Shown one piece after another: positions 24,530 through 34,871 of a stretch of 64,000 bases of DNA; positions within the stretch are counted from its first letter, which is position 1, and every line of letters starts with the position of its first letter. The translations under genes were made by a program, and so were the position numbers. Source of the DNA: Heloderma charlesbogerti (lineage: Eukaryota > Chordata > Lepidosauria > Squamata > Helodermatidae); assembly GCA_026122225.1 (NCBI GenBank), contig JANEZZ010001953.1:2086279-2150278 (forward strand), given 5' to 3'. The notes beneath the pieces were generated by a model, which worked only from the letters and a program-made list of their open reading frames with translations, was not told where the DNA came from and did not search any database.

Positions 24530-25964
24530 AACTATTGAGATCGATAGGCATATGGTCAAGGAACACCTAATTACTTTGAATGAGTTCAAATCTCCAGGGC
24601 CAGATGAGCTGCACCCTAGAGTAATAAAGGAACTGGCAGAAGAACTCTCAGAACTGCTGTCTATTCTCTTTGAGAAATCATGGAGGACGGGGAAAGTGCC
24701 AGATGACTGGAGGAGGGCTAATGTTGTCCATATCTTCAAAAAGGGTAAAAAGGAGGAACCTGGGAACTACAGACCAGTCAGTCTGACATCAATCCCTGGG
24801 AACATTCTGGAGCAGATGATAAAGCAATCCATCTGGAAGCACCTTGAAAACAATGCCGTGATTACTCCAAGCCAACATGGATTTGTCAAAAACAAGTCCG
24901 GCCAGACAAATTTGATCTCATTTTTTGATCAAGTAACCTCCCTTGTACACTGTGGGAATGCTGTGGACATAATATACCTCGACTTCAGCAAAGCTTTCGA
25001 CAAAGTGCCCCATGATCTCCTGATGAGCAAACTAGCTCAAAGTGGGCTAGATGAAACAACAATCCGGTGGATCCACAGTTGGCTACAGAATCGGACTCAA
25101 AGAGTGCTTATCAATGGGACCTTCTCAAACTGGGGAGAGGTAATGAGTGGGGTACCGCAGGGCTCAGTCCTGGGCCCAGTGCTCTTCCACATTTTTATTA
25201 ATGACTTGGAGGAGGTGGTGCACGGAATGCTGATCAGATTTGCAGATGACACAAAATTGGGCAGGATAGCTAATACGCTGGAAGACAGAAACAAAATTCA
25301 AAGTGATCTGGATAGACTGGAGCGCTGGGCAGAAAACAACAGAATTACATTTAATAGGGATCAATGCCAAGTTCTGCACCTAGGAAAAAGAAACCAAAGG
25401 CACAGTTACAAGATGGGGGATACGTGGCTCAACAACACTACAAGCGAGAAAGATCTTGGAATTGTTGTCGATCACAAGCTGAAGATGAGCCAACAATGTG
25501 ATGTGGCTGCAAAAAAGGCAAATGCTATTTTGGGCTGCATTAATAGAAGCATAGCTTCCAAATCCAGGGAAGTACTAGTTCCCCTCTACTCAGCACTGGT
25601 TAGGCCTCATCTGGAGTACTGTGTCCAGTTCTGGGCACCACACTTTAAGAAGGATGCAGACAAACTGGAGAGCGTTCAGAGGAGGGCAACAACGATGATC
25701 AGGGGACTGGAAACAAAGCCCTATGAGGAGAGACTGAAAGAACTGGGCATGTTTAGCCTTGAGAAGAGAAGACTGAGGGGAGATATGATAGCACTCTTCA
25801 AGTACTTGAAAGGTTGTCACAGAGAAGAAGGCCAGGATCTCTTCTCCATCATCCCAGAGTGCAGGACACGGAATAATGTACTCAAGTTACAGGAAGCCAG
25901 ATTCCGGCTGAACATCAGGAAAAACGTCCTGACTGTTAGAGCAATACGACAATGGAACCAATGA
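24525..25964 (+). CDS. CR1 reverse transcriptase and C-terminal region, open frame
   Basis: This 479-aa frame has no stop from the connector (EFKSPGPDELHPRVIKELAE) to the natural C-terminus (VRAIRQWNQ). Blocks in order: NYRPVSLTSIPGNILEQ, IIYLDFSKAFDKVPHDLL, SGVPQGSVLGPVLF, the catalytic RFADDTKLG, and the tail with RRLRGDMIALFKYLKGC. The YADD box is FADD, as in many CR1 elements. The endonuclease and ORF1 are missing, so this copy cannot move by itself. The first Met is at the truncation junction and not a natural start. Confidence 0.92.
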   Translation: MRTIEIDRHMVKEHLITLNEFKSPGPDELHPRVIKELAEELSELLSILFEKSWRTGKVPDDWRRANVVHIFKKGKKEEPGNYRPVSLTSIPGNILEQMIKQSIWKHLENNAVITPSQHGFVKNKSGQTNLISFFDQVTSLVHCGNAVDIIYLDFSKAFDKVPHDLLMSKLAQSGLDETTIRWIHSWLQNRTQRVLINGTFSNWGEVMSGVPQGSVLGPVLFHIFINDLEEVVHGMLIRFADDTKLGRIANTLEDRNKIQSDLDRLERWAENNRITFNRDQCQVLHLGKRNQRHSYKMGDTWLNNTTSEKDLGIVVDHKLKMSQQCDVAAKKANAILGCINRSIASKSREVLVPLYSALVRPHLEYCVQFWAPHFKKDADKLESVQRRATTMIRGLETKPYEERLKELGMFSLEKRRLRGDMIALFKYLKGCHREEGQDLFSIIPECRTRNNVLKLQEARFRLNIRKNVLTVRAIRQWNQ

Positions 25965-26126
25965 CCTAGGGAGGTGGTGGGCTCTCCCACACTGGAGGCA
26001 TTCAAGACGAGGCTGGACAGCCATCTGTCAGGGATGCTCTGACTTGGATTCCTGCATTGAGCAGGGGGTTGGACTCGATGGCCTTGTAGGCCCCTTACAA
26101 CCCTACTATTCTATGATTCTATGATT
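24530..26126 (+). mobile_element. CR1 LINE, 5'-truncated, intact RT frame
   Basis: A sense CR1 beginning at the linker before the reverse transcriptase and ending in the CR1 tail CTATTCTATGATTCTATGAT near 26126. 5' truncation with an octamer tail is standard for CR1 insertions. Unlike the other copies, the reverse transcriptase is open throughout. Confidence 0.93.
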
Positions 26127-26499
26127 GTATATGGGGGGAAATAAGCTGTGCAGTCTATAGCTTATCCATGCCCTGGGAAACTTCCTAACCCATGCTGCTA
26201 ATAGCATATGCAAATGTTTTTATTACAGGTTTACTAACTTCCCCTAGCCCATGTTTTCATGACCCTTTTAGCTTGTAATGAGACAAAAGTCAAGTCGACT
26301 TTATTGTAATATAGCAGTCAGCCATTATACATCAGAGGTCAACTCTAAGCGAACATACATAAACAGTGGCACTCCAGAATGGAAAAATAACCTAACATTG
26401 TTTCGCATTTGTCCCATTGGTCCTTGCATGCAACTGCAGGGCGAGCACAAGGAATCTGGCAGTTCTGCATGTTACGTATTTATTTAGATCACTTAGTAA

Positions 26500-28227
26500 A
26501 AAGCACAATTTTATAGGGGAAGGCTTTCCCTTCACAAGTCCAGCAAGAGGAGGAAACACTTATTTCTAATATCACAATAGGTGATACATTCAAGAATAAA
26601 ATTAATAATGTCTTCAATAGTTGGAGGATTACAAAAAAAATCCTCTACTTTCCTTAGGGATGTCCTTAAGACACCCTTCCCAGTTAGCCAAGGGAAGGAC
26701 ATTCATCCATATCCAAGAAAAAGCTATTATAATTCTTAGTATTAGATAAATCAAGCAAGTACTTTGGAAGTATTAGTAAAGAGGAAGTTACATAAGCATA
26801 CAACTTATTAGAAGCACAACATGCAGATTCAGCCATTTGAGACTTCATCTCAATATCCCTGAGCCATTGTAACAATACACTTTGTTCTATCAACACCTAG
26901 GGATAGTAGAAAGGATGTAGAGAACCCCATGTTCAGAATAATCAAAAGGATTTTTGCCTCCAAGAAATTGGGCCCATCTCCTCAACTGCTGCTAGCGTAA
27001 ATTCAGGTGCATGTTTAAATATAATCTTCAACCAAAAAAGCAAGGCTAATTTAAGAGATTTTAGTTATCATAATTAACAGAAAGCTGTTAACAGTATTGA
27101 CTAAATTGCCTCAATACTCTATGTATTCCTATCTGAGCATACGAAATGAGAATAGCATCATCCACATAAAGAGGATTTAAATCTTATTAATCCCTAACTT
27201 AACGGTGAAATAGCTATCACCTTTTAAGAATTCCACTACATCATTAAAAAATAAATTGAAAAGAACATCCTTGTCTTACACATTTTCTAACTGGCACAGT
27301 GTTAGATAATTGTCCTTCATGGTCTACTCTAATGCTTACAGATGTCTAAGAGTACACACTCATGATGCAGTGTAATAGGTGTGGATCAACACTCAAGGAT
27401 TGTAATTTGTTCCACAAACAATGTCAGAGAATAGACTCAAAAGTGGCTTTTAAATCAACAAACGCCACAAAGATCTGTTTGGTAAATCCAGCCAAATATT
27501 TATCTATAATATGCTTCAGGAGGCAATAGTGGTCAAGGATTCACTGTCCTTCATGGAACCCACTCCATTCTGGAGCAAGGAAGGCCTTCTCTTCAACCCT
27601 TTCCTCTAATTTCTCCAGGAGATGCTTGGCACAGATTTTCCCCACAATATCTAACAGACTGATAGGTTTGTAGTCTGCCAGATCATCCTTAAGGCCTTTT
27701 TTGTAAAGAGAGATCACAACAGCTGAAGACCAGCTGGAGTGGAGAATACCTGAACCTGTCAATAAGGGAAAATAGAGATGCAAATATAGCTGCCCACCAC
27801 TCTGGAAAGGTAGTGAATAGGTCAGGGGGAAGGCCATTTTCCCTTCCCTTCCATTTTCCCTTCCCATTTCCATTACACAGGCTGGAAATCAATACTTCGG
27901 CCCTTTCCACTGTGACAAGTTCCCACTGGGGATCCCATTTATATTTAGAAATAGCATTGGAGCTGAATCCTTGATTACCTGGATCATTAAATACTTCCTT
28001 AAAATGACTTTCCCATTTAGTTGTAACAATATGTCCATCAAGAACAGGAGCAGTTCTCCTCTCTATCTTAAGAGACTATATCCCAGAACCTTCTTGGAAT
28101 TTTTTTTTGTGAGAGACCCAGACCAACCTTCTTCCATTGATCTTTATAGTATTCCGTTTTTAATCTCTAACTAATATTTTATAAGATCTACGCATCTCAT
28201 AGAATGAAGGGGGAACTGAAGAACAAC
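26500..28227 (-). mobile_element. Decayed antisense LINE, reverse transcriptase part
   Basis: Minus-strand frames give SSWSSAVVISLYKKGLKDDL and YKPISLLDIVGKI (fingers) at 27541-27873, and farther left LYVDDAILIS with the catalytic YVDD box at 27157-27168. The matching endonuclease is at about 35195-35516. The left boundary is approximate and there are many stops. Clade is undetermined: the wording is not CR1, L2 or BovB. The element was split by the solo LTR and then by the Tc1 insertion. Confidence 0.7.
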
Positions 28228-28232
28228 CACTG

Positions 28233-28788
28233 TGTCAGGGTGGTAACTGAGCCAATAGAGCTCCAGAGCAGTTCTGATTCTAAGGAAGAACAGCAATCCG
28301 TGGGAGAGGAGCTCGCTCATCTCTCACAAGCACAGCAGCTGGCAGAGATTCCTCCTGCCAGCATTCCTGAGATAGATAGTGACCCTGGCAGTGAGAGAGC
28401 GCTGGAGGGGGGCTTGCTGGACGCTCGGCGCAGACGCAGGGAGCGACGGCAGATGGAGGGCGCAGAAAGGAGGCATTCTGCTCGTTTGGCGCTCAAACAA
28501 CGGTTGCGTCCTGAGGACCCAAGGGAAAGAGGGAGGATCTCTCCCTAGCCCATAAGTTCAGGGTCTTCCCGTGGTTCCCCTTCAAACGGGGACCAACTGC
28601 CTTACCTGGAGCTTAGGCTACTCTGCTATCTTTCCCCAGTGCTGTTCCTTGCTTTGTTGCTAGTGATTAGTATCTGAAAGAGTCATAAAGTAATAAAGGA
28701 ATAAAGTCTCAGAAAGAATTCTTCGTCGTCTGTGTCCTGAGTTGGCTATTGGTGGGGACTGCAAGAGGCAGCTAGGGCGCTCCTGACA
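28233..28788 (+). mobile_element. Solo LTR with 5-bp target duplication
   Basis: A 556-bp unit starts TGTCAGG and ends CCTGACA, a perfect 7-bp inverted pair with the TG...CA ends of LTRs. It is flanked by CACTG at 28228-28232 and 28789-28793. AATAAAGGAATAAAG lies near the right end, where an LTR polyadenylation signal belongs, giving plus orientation. No internal retroelement genes are present, so it is a recombined solo LTR. A 5-bp duplication suits Gypsy or some endogenous retroviruses; the family is not resolved. The open frame inside (28204-28548) is not a gene. Confidence 0.85.
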
Positions 28789-28793
28789 CACTG

Positions 28794-29047
28794 TTTCGAT
28801 AAGATCTAAGCATTTTCCCCATCTGACTTTTCAGCTTCTTACTCCTCATCAAACCATGCATTTCCCTATTTATTTTGATGGTTCTTTGAAACAGATACAT
28901 TTTTAAAGGGGTTTAAAAAAGATCTATCAACTGCATATATAGTTGAATGGCCAAACTGATATCAGCAGCCTGCACTACTTCATTCCTTAATTTCAACGGC
29001 TCCTCTGAGTATAGTTTATATTCCAAATTGTAGTAAGGAGTTCCATT
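28794..29047 (-). mobile_element. Decayed antisense LINE, middle fragment
   Basis: Between the solo LTR and the Tc1 is a short AT-rich stretch of the same decayed LINE (TTCTTACTCCTCATCAAACC and neighbours). No domain can be read, so assignment rests on position. Confidence 0.4.
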
Positions 29048-29049
29048 TA

Positions 29050-30015
29050 CAGTGGTGAGAAAAAGTTTGTGAACCCTAATGATAATTACAGAAATTCCAT
29101 GGTTTTACCATGATAGCCTTCGTGAATCAAAACCAGTCATTTTCTAAATAACCAATAAGGTTTATATTAACCAATTCCATATCTTGTGAAATAAAATGAT
29201 GTATAAATTAGGCAAACAATTAGCACTTAAGAGTCAGGGTATGTGCAAAAGTAAGTGAACCCCTGGGTTGCATCAGCTCAATTAAAGGGAATAATTAGAA
29301 TCAGGTGTTTAAGTAATTAGGTAGATCTTCAGGGGTGAGTTTGGGAGGTCCCACCCTATTAAAGGATCAGGAGCTTTGGGAGTTTGGTCTTCACCATGCC
29401 GTTGTGTGGAAGCATGTCATGCCAGGATCAAAAGGCATATCTGAGGACTTCAGAAAAGCAGTTATTGCTGCTCACCAGTCTAGAAAGGGATACAAAACCA
29501 TTTCTAAGGATTTTAGGGTCTACCAATCTACTGTCAGAAAAACAGACTACAGAAGGAGAAGGTTGAAGGAGTGGTCGTCCTACTAAAATCTCTCCAAGAA
29601 CAAACAGGCACATCATCCAGGAAGTAAAAAAGAACCCCAGAGTAACATCCAAGGATTTGCAGGCCACTCTCACCTTGGCTAATGTGAGTGTTTATGATTC
29701 AATGATCAGAAAAAGACTGAACAAGAATGGTGTTCATGGGGGATAGCCAGGAGGAAACCACCGCTCCCTAAAAAGAAAACTGCTGCCTGCTTGAAGCTTG
29801 TTGAAGATCAGGTAGATGATCCCCAAGATTTATGGAATCATAGAATAGTGGGGTTGGAAGGGGCCTATAAGACCATTGAGTCCAACCCGCTGCTCGATGC
29901 AGGACTTCTGGAACAATGTTCTCTGGACAGACAAGCCAAAGTTAGAACTTTTGGTCCTCAATGTGAAATGTTATGCTTGGCAAAAAATAAACACTGAGTT
30001 CAAACAGAAGAACCT
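29050..30015 (+). mobile_element. Tc1/mariner transposon, left part
   Basis: The left terminus CAGTGGTGAGAAAAAGTTTG follows a TA target dinucleotide at 29048-29049. It matches the right terminus at 34869 in inverse. The transposase remnant at 29335-29586 contains SEDFRKAVIAAHQSRKGYKT and ISKDFRVYQSTVRK, the N-terminal helix-turn-helix of Tc1 transposases, with frameshifts. Farther right, CTTCTGGAACAATGTTCTCTG encodes the FWNNVLWTDKAK block. The gene is broken by two CR1 insertions: an antisense tail at about 29829-29911 and the 4.2-kb copy at 30016. Confidence 0.9.
29829..29911 (-). mobile_element. CR1 3'-end fragment, antisense, in Tc1
   Basis: About 80 bp, reverse complement of the CR1 3' end (TGGAATCATAGAATAGTGGG, then AAGGGGCCTATAAGACC and CCAACCCGCTGCTCGATGCA). 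It splits the transposase words between CCCCAAGA and CTTCTGG, so it entered the Tc1 separately from the large CR1. Confidence 0.85.
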
Positions 30016-30651
30016 GTATTCTTCTGTTTAAAGAACCTGTTTGAACAGGGAGAGCAAACAGGAGTTGGTCAGGGGAGTTCAGCAGGGGAGGTCAAGGGGG
30101 AGGCCCCTAACTTAAAAAAAAAAATATATATATTTTTTAAACTTTTTTTCTTCTAACACACTGTTCCATACCAGTGGGACACTGTTCCATACCAGTGGGA
30201 CTCCCAGCAAATAGAGGACAAAGCACAGGCTATTCCAGTACAATCAGAAAGCTAGAAACAAAAAGGGAATAGAGACTATGGAAGGAAAAGACTCTCCAGT
30301 TGTGGTGACCTGCAAGGTCTGTGCAATGTTTGTTTTCCTGCCTGAGATCAACATGGCCTACACGTGCAACAAGTGCAAGCTGATCAAGCTGTTGGAAGAA
30401 AAAGTAAGAGGACTGGAGCGGTGAGTGTCGACCCACCAGGGAATAAGAGAATACGAAGAGTTCTTGGACAGAATGGTGGAACTACAACAGCAAAGTGAAG
30501 AATAGAAGCTGGAAGAGCAACAGAAAGCTGAGGCCAAAGAGGAAAATGCTGAGGTGAGGAAAAATGAAGTAGAGGAAACTCCTTGGTAAAGGGTGACAGT
30601 TAGGAGCAGAAGAACTAGAAGCCACTCTGCACTAGTGGAAGCAGTGGAGCT

Positions 30652-31137
30652 ATGGAACTTGAGGATGAGACTGGACGACAGCCTGCAGAGGAAGAACCGC
30701 AGGGGAACCTGCATGAGAGTGAGCAAGAGGCTGAAGGTCAGTCAAGCAGAGGCGATGAAACCCAGGTCTACAACAACAAGAAGAGAAGAGTAGTAGTTGT
30801 GGGAGACTCCTTGCTGCGTGGGATTGAAACCCAAGTGTGTCGCGAAGACCCATGGACTTGTCAGGTATGCTGTCTCCCGGAAGGACGGATTAGAGACGTG
30901 ACTGAAGGGTTACCTGCACTCATAAAGCCCACTGACAGGTTTCCCTTTCTTCTCATCCCTGTGGGAACAAATGATACTGCCAAGCGGAGCTACGAAGAAA
31001 TCATGTCAGACTTTGAAGCTTTGGGAAAGAAACTCAAGAATTTTGGGGACCAGTTAGTTTTCTCATCCATTCCTCCAGTAGTTAGAAGAGGGATAGAAAA
31101 GGAAAGAAAAATACTCCGGGTGAATGACTGGCTATGA
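30652..31137 (+). CDS. CR1 ORF1, SGNH esterase-like part
   Basis: This 161-aa frame holds the CR1 ORF1 esterase region: RRVVVVGDSLLRGIE (the GDS nucleophile block) and LLIPVGTNDTAK (the GxND block). Upstream, from about 30279, is a Cys-rich start TCKVCAMF...YTCNKCKLIKLLEEK, resembling a zinc-binding hook followed by a short coiled coil. The final DGLHL block (catalytic Asp-His) occurs after a frameshift at about 31200. CR1-type ORF1 proteins bind RNA and membranes or lipids in some lineages (family knowledge); activity here is unlikely. Confidence 0.82.
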   Translation: MELEDETGRQPAEEEPQGNLHESEQEAEGQSSRGDETQVYNNKKRRVVVVGDSLLRGIETQVCREDPWTCQVCCLPEGRIRDVTEGLPALIKPTDRFPFLLIPVGTNDTAKRSYEEIMSDFEALGKKLKNFGDQLVFSSIPPVVRRGIEKERKILRVNDWL

Positions 31138-31537
31138 AGGTGGTGACAACACGAGAGATTTGGATTCTGGGACCACGGGCTATACTTCCTGGAAGATGGG
31201 CTGTTGGCAAGGGATGGGTTGCACCTCACAAAGGCTGGGAAGAATGTGTTTGGCCACAGAATGAAGAACTTCATCAGGAGGGTTTTAAACTGAATCTTAT
31301 GGGGAAGGGAGACGTAAAGTTGGGGGTAATAATGGATGAAGGCTCATGCACTGCAACTCGAATAGTGCCCAATAATAGTCTTCAGAAACATGTAGGAAGA
31401 AAGCCAGATTGCAAAGCACATGGTCTTTGATGTCTATACACTAATGCCCAGGGTATGGGAAACAAACAGAATGAACTTGAACTCTTAATACAGGAGGGAA
31501 ATTACGACTTGATAGGTGTAACTGAGACTTACATCAC

Positions 31538-32293
31538 GTGGGAGTCACATGGGATGACTCCCGTGACTGGAATATAACAACTGAAGGATATAACTTGTTC
31601 AAAAAGAACAGGAGGGACAGAAAGGGAGGTGGAGTCACACTATATGTTAAAAATACATATCTCTGCACAGAAATACAGGAGTCTGGGCTTGGTAGCCCCA
31701 TTGAGAGCATTTGGGTGAAAATAAATGGAGCAAAGAATAAAAGGAACATGGTGGTCGGAGTCTACTACTGGCCACCCACTCAAGAAGAAGACGAGGATGA
31801 AACTTTTGAAAAGCAAACTGCCAAGGTTTCAAGGAAGCATGACGTAGTAGTAATGGGGGATTCCAATTTCCCTGATATTTGTTGGGAGACAAATTCTGCA
31901 AAACATGCCCCCCCCCGGAAATTCCTCACTTGTGTGGCACATAACTTAATCCTACAGAAAGTAGAGGAAGGAACTAGAGGATCGGCTATCCTTGACTTGA
32001 TCCTAACCAACAGGGATGACTTAGTGGGTAAAGTAGCAGTTACAGGAACTCTGGGGAAAAGCGACTATGTTATACTTGAGTTCATGGTTCTAAAGGAAGC
32101 AAAAGCCGAGTGTAACCAAACCCGTACCCTGGCTTTTAGGAAAGCTGATTTTAATAAACTCAGAACAACAATAAGTAAGGTCCCATGGCAATCGACTCTA
32201 ACGAGAAAGGAAATTCTTAAGGCACAAAAAAAAAATGCAGAAGACAACAGAATAAGCCAATGTGGCTTTACAAAAAGCTTAGAGATGACCTGA
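31538..32293 (+). CDS. CR1 ORF2 endonuclease part
   Basis: This 251-aa frame includes NLFKKNRRDRKGGGVTLYVK, ESIWVKINGAKNKRNMVVGV, DVVVMGDSNFPDICWETNSA and KSDYVILEFMV. The usual GDFN is GDSN here and the SDH block reads SDY, so the nuclease would be impaired. The upstream piece with NAQGMGNKQNEL is in another frame near 31440. Confidence 0.82.
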   Translation: MGVTWDDSRDWNITTEGYNLFKKNRRDRKGGGVTLYVKNTYLCTEIQESGLGSPIESIWVKINGAKNKRNMVVGVYYWPPTQEEDEDETFEKQTAKVSRKHDVVVMGDSNFPDICWETNSAKHAPPRKFLTCVAHNLILQKVEEGTRGSAILDLILTNRDDLVGKVAVTGTLGKSDYVILEFMVLKEAKAECNQTRTLAFRKADFNKLRTTISKVPWQSTLTRKEILKAQKKNAEDNRISQCGFTKSLEMT

Positions 32294-32557
32294 AAACAAC
32301 AAAGGACACATATAGGAAGTGGAAAGTCAAGCTAGAAAGGACACATATAGGAAGTGGAAGGTCAAGCTACAAAGGAAGAGTACAGGCAGGTAGCACAGAA
32401 TTGCAGGGATGGTGTCAGGAAAGCTAAAGCTGAGAATGAGCTGAGGTTAGCGAGGAAGGCTAAAAACAACAAAAAGGCTTTCTTCAGATATGTGCATAAT
32501 AAAAGACAGAGGAAAGAAATGTTAAATTTAATTTAACTGTTAAATAAAGATGGTAAA

Positions 32558-33442
32558 ATGATAACAAATGACAAAGAAAAGGCAGAGGTGCTCAATTCCT
32601 ACTTTGGCTCAGTCTTCTCCCAAAAGAGGGTATATGAGCCCTCTGGCAAAGGCGAAGTACAGGCTGAAGGGGCAGGTCTGCAGCTTGGGATCGATAGGCA
32701 TGTGGTCAAGGAACACCTAATTAATTTGAATGAGTTCAAATCTCCAGGGCCAGATGAACTGCAGCCTGGACTAATAAAGGAATTGGCAAAAGAACTCTCA
32801 GAACCACTGTCTATTCTCTTTGAGAAATTATGGAGGACAGGTGAAGTGCCAGAGGACTGGAGGAGGGCTAATGTTGTCCCTGTCTTCAAAAAGGAGGACC
32901 CTGAGAACGACAGACCAGTCAGTCTGACATCAATCCCCGGGAACATTCTGGAGCAGATTATAAAGCGATCCATCTGTAAGCACCTTGAAAACAATGCAGG
33001 GATTACTTGAAGCCAACATGGATTTGGCAAGAACAAATCCTGCCAGACGAATCTGATCTCATTTTTTGATCAGGTAACCTCCCTTGTGGACTGCAGGAAT
33101 GTTGTGGACATAATATACCTCGACTTCAGCAAAGCTTTCGACAAAGTGCCCCATGATATCCTGATGAACAAACTAGCTCAAAGTGGGCTAGATGAAACAA
33201 TGATCAGGTGGATCCACGGTTGGCTACAGAATCAGACTCAAAGAGTGCTTATCAGTGGGATCTTCTCAAACTGGGGAGAGGTAAAGAGCGGGGTACCGCT
33301 GGGCTCAGTCCTGGGCCCAGTGCTCTTCAACATTTTTATTAATGACTTGGAGGAGGAGGTGCAGGGTATGCTGATCAAATCTGCAGATGAAACAAAATTG
33401 GGTGGGATAGGTAATACCCTCGAAGACAGAAACAAAATTTAA
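32558..33442 (+). pseudogene. CR1 ORF2 reverse transcriptase part, broken
   Basis: Two frames (32558-33010 and 33086-33442) carry LNEFKSPGPDELQPGLIKEL, RRANVVPVFKKEDPENDRPV, IIYLDFSKAFDKVPHDIL and SGVPLGSVLGPVLFNIF. The catalytic box reads KSADETKLGG, where the second aspartate of ADD has become Glu. Stops at 33009 and 33440 and later frameshifts make the copy dead. The C-terminal block RRLRGDRIVLFKYLKGCHRE is at 33709-33972. Confidence 0.85.
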
Positions 33443-34231
33443 AGTGATCCTGATAGGCTGGAGCACTGGGCAGAAAACAACAGAATGACATTTAATAGGG
33501 ATAAAGGCCAAGTTCTGCACCTAGGAAAAAGAAACCAAATGCACCATTACAAGATGGATGATACTTGGCTCAACAATACTACAAGCGAGAAGGGTCTTCG
33601 AATTGTTGTAGATCACAAGCCGAATATGAGCCAATAACATGATGTGGCTGCATTAATAGAAGCATAGCTTCCAAATCCCGTGAAGTATTCCCCTCTACTC
33701 AGCACTGGTTGGGCCTCATCTGGAGTACTGATGTCCAGTTCTGGGCACCACACCTGAAGAACGATGTAGACAAACTGGAGAGGGTTCAGAGGAGGGCGAC
33801 AAAGATGATCAGGGGACTGGAAACCAATCCCTATGAGGAGAGACTGAAAGAACTGGGCATGTTTAGCCTTGAGAAGAGAAGACTGAGGGGAGATAGGATA
33901 GTGCTCTTCAAGTACTTGAAAGGTTGTCACAGAGAGGAAGGCCAGAATCTCTTCTTGATTATCCCAGAATGAAGGACACAGAAGAATGGGCTGAAGTTAC
34001 AGGAAGCCATATTCCGGCTGAACATCGGAAAAACTTCCTGACTTTTAGAGCAGTATGACAATGGAACCAATTACTTGGGGAGGTAGTGGGCTCTCCCATA
34101 CTGGAAGCATTCAAGATGAAACTGGACAGCCATCTGTCAGGGATGCTTTTACTTGGACCCTTGCACTGAGCAGGGGGTTGGACGTGATGGTCTTGTAGGC
34201 CCCTTCCAACCCTACTATTCTATGATTCTAT

Positions 34232-34869
34232 GAACCTCATCCCAACCGTCAAGCATAGTGGTGGGAACTTGATAGTTTGGGTCTGCTTTGCAGCCTCAGG
34301 ACCTGAACGGCTTGCCATCATTGACACAACCATGAATTCTGCAGTGTATCAGAAAATTCTAGAGGAGAATATCAGGTCATCTGTTCATGAGCTGAAGGTG
34401 AATCGAAAGTCGGTCATGCAACAAGTATGCTGTTAAACGTACAAGCAGATCTACACAAGAATGGCTGTAAAAGAAGAAATTCCGTGTTTTAGGACCTGAA
34501 GCAAGCTGTTCATGCAAGGAAGCCCTCAATGTCATGGAGCTCAAGCAGTTCTGTAAAGAGGAATGGGACAAAATTCCTCAAAAGCAGTAAGAGAGATGGA
34601 CCAACAGTTACAGGAAATGCATATCTGAAGTCATTGCTGCTCAAGGGGGGCCACCAGGTACTGAATCTAAGTTTCACGCATAGATATTGAATGTTGAATC
34701 ATTCATGGATACATAAATGTTTAAAAACCATCATGTCTGTGTGTCATTTGTTTAATCAGGTTATCTATTGTTGTTTATCTAGGATTATGGGGTTAGATTA
34801 AGATCTAGTAACATTTTAGGTTGGAAATATGTGACAATACTAAAGGGTTCACAAACTTTCTCTCCAATG
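34232..34869 (+). mobile_element. Tc1/mariner transposon, right part
   Basis: The transposase resumes after the CR1 with LIPTVKHSGGNLIVWVCFAA and TTMNSAVYQKILEENI (34230-34436), the Tc1 catalytic-domain region around the second DDE aspartate. It ends in GGGTTCACAAACTTTCTCTC followed by CAATG and a TA dinucleotide at 34870-34871, the inverse of the left terminus. Without its two CR1 insertions the transposon would be about 1.5 kb. Confidence 0.9.
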
Positions 34870-34871
34870 TA

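Larger units (their letters stand above)
30016..34231 (+). mobile_element. CR1 LINE inserted into the Tc1 transposase
   Basis: A 4.2-kb sense CR1 with partial 5' leader, ORF1, ORF2 and an ATTCTATG tail. A duplicated GAACCT flanks it at 30010-30015 and 34232-34237 (a second AAGAACCTGT just inside the left end makes that edge uncertain by about 30 bp). The Tc1 reading resumes exactly after it with ATCCCAACCGTCAAGCA. Frames are broken in several places. Internal tandem duplications occur at 30158-30199 (21-bp unit) and about 32290-32370 (ACACATATAGGAAGTGGAA twice). Confidence 0.92.

Noticed and set aside
28204..28548. A 114-aa open frame rich in charged residues
   Set aside because: It starts outside and runs into a solo LTR with exact ends and target duplication; no domain is visible, so it is not called a gene.
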